The notes under the pieces were generated by a model. It worked only from the letters and a program-made list of their open reading frames with translations. It was not told where the DNA came from and searched no databases. DNA of 64,000 bases, from the NCBI GenBank assembly GCA_030867875.1, contig JAOWCC010001634.1, positions 58,391,860 to 58,455,859 of the forward strand, given 5' to 3'. The DNA is from Actinernus sp. WN-2022 (lineage: Eukaryota; Cnidaria; Anthozoa; Actiniaria; Actinernidae). The position numbers and the translations under genes were made by a program. Shown here one piece after another: positions 60,966 through 64,000 of this stretch (positions are counted from its first letter, which is position 1; each line of letters starts with the position of its first letter).

Positions 60966-63965
60966 AGGGATCAATAGGATCTTCTCAAATATGAAAGGTA
61001 ATAAATACCATAATTAAGTGCTGACACAAAGTGAATGTTAAAAAACGAATTTCCCTACGTAAGGAAAAAAGGAACACAGTATATTTTATAAACATTTTGT
61101 CGTAATTTCATAAGAATTTTTTTTTTTATTTGTATATTAAATATAATTAATATAATTTTAAAAAGTATAGCACCCCCCCTCCCCCCCCCCCCCCCTTAGT
61201 CCTTAGAATTTTTTTTACTTTTCCAATACTTTATGCAGAGTTATATAAAAAAAAACAAATTCATATATATGTACTATGTATACATTGTTACATTTGTACC
61301 TGGTAGAGAAAGAGTAACCTGGGTATTTTGATTGTAATTTTGGGTGACTTTAACAATTGCACTTTAAAATCATAACCCTACCCTATCCCTTCCTAGGTAT
61401 GCTGATTTGTTTCAGTTAACCCCTTTCCTTAGTTGAAGTCTCATATTTCTTTACTGAGTAACAATATAATTACAATAAATATAATAAAATGTACTTACTT
61501 TAATTATTAACCAACACAGGCTTGAACCCATTATTTTGTGCCAGCCAACAAGAGGATGTAGTCATGACCTCATGACTTCCTTCATAAATAAGCTACCCCT
61601 TGGAGCTTTTGAACTTTTCTAGTTGTGATATTGGAATTTGAAGTACATGTAAAACTAGGTAAGTTAGGTGGATTAAAGAAATAAAAAACCCTAGCTGTAA
61701 TACTGTAAAATTGTAATTGTCAGAAAACATATTAACTATTAAAACACAGTATTTTTCAAGTGTTAGTAGTAGGCCAGTCATGCATGTATGTTGCCCATTT
61801 ATATATAATATTATAATATATTGAGCACACACTTACATGCATTTTAAATTTAAAAGTTGTGTTAAATAATAATGATCAATTATATACTCTGATAACACTA
61901 TTATTTATTAAAGCTTAATTGACTAATTAATCAGAAGGTTGTGCACTAGCTGTTTATTGTAGAAAAAACCTTTAAACACAGCCAACATTTTTTGTAAATG
62001 TGAGTGTTTCATAAGCGAATAAAAATGCATGTACAAGCATAATTCTGAGCTAGCTTTTATATAAAAATTAGTGTGCGAGTATATATATAATGTTATGTAA
62101 ATGGCAATAATTACAAATAATTGGTATAGCCTTAATTCATACTGCTTCTAAACACTTGAAAAATACTGTGTTAGGTTTTCTGATAAAACAATTGTGACAA
62201 AATTGGAACCCAAGAATTACAGGGTTCTTTTTATTCCTTTAGGCTGTATTCATAATATGTATACCTGACAGGGGGAGGGGGGCAGGTGATTTTTAAGGGG
62301 ATCCCAATTTGTTTTAACAGGCTTTAGAAGGGGGAATCTTAAAAATTATTTATGAAAGGTTGGGTGGATTAATGTAAAAAAAAAAAATGTTTGTCAAACA
62401 AAGACCTACGTATATACACTTAAAATGGTAGGTGCACAGAATGGCTAATTAATGCACTATAAAGTAGAGCTAGCTTAAGAAATGCAGGAGAATGCACTTG
62501 CAATAATCTAAAGTCTAAAAACCTTCCCGGTCCCCCCCCCCCCCCCCCCCAGAACACTTTTTCTTAAGGTTGCATGCAGCTAGGAATGCCTGATGTAAGG
62601 AATTAATGATAATGTTTTATATCAATTAAAGGACAAATATATATTCTTGTGTAGTTTTGGAATACCATGCAGCAACAAATACTTTTTACAGACACCAAAG
62701 TAGTGGTAGTTAATAACAGTTGATTTTATGGTTTATTCTTAGCTTTTCTACATATTGTAGTATTAAACAGAGTTTCACGGCCCGAAATGACAGTTCTGTA
62801 AAATTATGCTCGTTAAATAATGCTAGTTTGCATATGGAAATGGCCTGGGGGCGGCGGTGTATTAAATTTTTGAAAAGATGGAGGGGGGTTGCTAAAATTA
62901 TTTAAATCTGAAGCAGTTTATTCTGGGGCGAGTAATAAAAATATGACGTAATCTGAATAAATAACCTGCCCCCCTGTGGTATAGTCATAATCAATGCAGC
63001 TTTTAATTTACTTCCAATATCACAACTGAAAAGTTCAAAAGCTCCATGGGATAGCTAATATTTATAAAGGAAGGCATGAAATCATGTACATTCTCTTGTT
63101 GGTCAGGCACAAATAATGGGTTCAAGCCTGCATGTTTGGATAATAAAGAAGTACATTTTTTTGTATTTATTACAAATATTGTTACTGTAAAGAAATACTA
63201 GACTTCAACTCTAAGGAAAGGGGTGGAAATGAAACAAATCAGTATAACCAGGTTATATGTTTATAAAGACTACCCTTTCCTTGCATAACCCTACTTTCCC
63301 TCCCCCACCCTCATAAAGAATACCAAAACCATACACAAAATATATTCATAACTCTGTAAAATTCACAAGTACCCCACCTCCTATAGTTTGATTGAAAATG
63401 ACCACCCAAAAAAATAAAGATTGTTGGATAACCCATAATTTCCCTGAAGACACACTTCAGGGGCAGATTCAGACTTCGGAAGAATGGTAGAATCCCCAAA
63501 AGGAACAAAGTATATTTTATAAAAAATATTGTCGTGATATCATAATAAAATATATTATTTTTAATTTGTAAATTATATTATAATAAAAAGTCCTTTGTTT
63601 TGCACTCCCCCCCCCCCCCCCCCCCCCCCCAATTAGTTTCGCCCATCCGTATTTACTTTGCCAATGCATTGTGCAGAGTTATAAAACAACATTCATATAT
63701 ATGTATGTATTTGTTACATTTGTACCAGGTCAGAGAAAGGTACTACTAATTTATAATTTAAATTCCCTTTATTAATTGAGCTACTTGCGGTCCCGAAAAC
63801 ATTTTTTAGCGCGCGAAAACGTCTCGCGTAAATCATAAAGTCGTGAAACGCGAACACGAAAGAGTAATGCGCTTTTGATCGTTGTGCCTTGCATAAGGAA
63901 ATTTGTTTATTTTACATTAGCACTTAGGGGTATTTATTACCTTTCATATTTGAGAAGATCCCCTT
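60966..63965. repeat. 3-kb compound inverted/direct repeat at the right edge
   Basis: The ends pair: GATCTTCTCAAATATGAAAG (about 60978) against CTTTCATATTTGAGAAGATC (to about 63961), extended by GGTAATAAATACC. Inside, about 61375-61650 is mirrored at about 62995-63260 (TTCCAATATCACAACT, AAGTTCAAAAGCTCC). In contrast about 61066-61310 is repeated in direct orientation at 63495-63745 (GTATATTTTATAAA, C-run, GTTACATTTGTACC). Three long C homopolymers (about 61165, 62535, 63610) lie in it. No ORF of note. It may extend past the window. Confidence 0.65.
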
Positions 63966-64000
63966 GTCATCTCTCTGTATATACCGAGATATAAATAATC

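Overview
The window looks like genomic DNA of a marine invertebrate, most likely an anthozoan cnidarian (coral or sea anemone). The grounds are spliced host-type exons, many short foldback/MITE elements, and gene families that I associate with cnidarian repeats; no search was possible. Host coding content is thin: a possible last exon at the left edge (about 21-203), a well supported first coding exon of a PLAC8-domain gene (minus strand, 51150-51411), and a candidate first exon at 53613-53740. Most of the rest is mobile DNA.

Two large virus-like DNA transposons of the Polinton/Maverick type dominate. Element 1 (9247-25493, 16247 bp) looks complete and young. It has 279-bp terminal inverted repeats that differ at about two positions. 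Its outermost 154 bp at each end form a near-perfect hairpin palindrome. It is flanked by a 5-bp target duplication (TAATT). It carries about 16 intronless genes: protein-primed family B DNA polymerase, retroviral-type integrase, packaging ATPase, double jelly-roll major capsid, penton-like minor capsid, several conserved membrane/coiled-coil virion-type proteins, and an unusual right-end cargo of a TFIIB-like transcription factor, a Cys-rich zinc protein and an F-box/ankyrin protein. All but one of the genes are open. I found no adenovirus-type maturation protease.

Element 2 (34041-48491, 14451 bp) is an older relative with the same terminal word (AGTAGTA...TACTACT) and also a 5-bp target duplication (GCCTA). 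It sits at the edge of a pre-existing foldback MITE. Its integrase-to-capsid block is collinear with element 1. Its polymerase is of a clearly different subtype, it lacks the TFIIB and F-box genes, and almost every gene is broken.

In element 1 nearly every gene is preceded, within a few to about 45 nt of its ATG, by an AT-rich TATA..TATA box, often next to a GTTGAA word. Neighbouring genes overlap by 1-56 nt (TGATG, TAATG). Together with a self-encoded TFIIB-like protein this suggests a dedicated virus-style transcription programme. The inferred division of labour is: polymerase plus terminal hairpins for replication, integrase for insertion, ATPase plus capsid proteins for a virion, and right-end genes for transcription and host ubiquitin control.

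Region by region: 1-9241 host DNA with a 1.36-kb foldback element (7-bp target duplication), a 1.3-kb inverted-repeat element, a 318-bp MITE (8-bp duplication) and a minisatellite; 9242-25498 element 1; 25499-34040 host DNA with a decayed repeat-family gene, purine minisatellite, palindromes, SINE and MITE; 34036-48496 element 2 with a nested foldback and an orphan spliced-looking gene; 48497-64000 host DNA with the PLAC8 exon, a 3.3-kb element (9-bp duplication) carrying zinc-finger and RecQ-like fragments and a nested hAT-like MITE, and a 3-kb repeat complex at the right edge.
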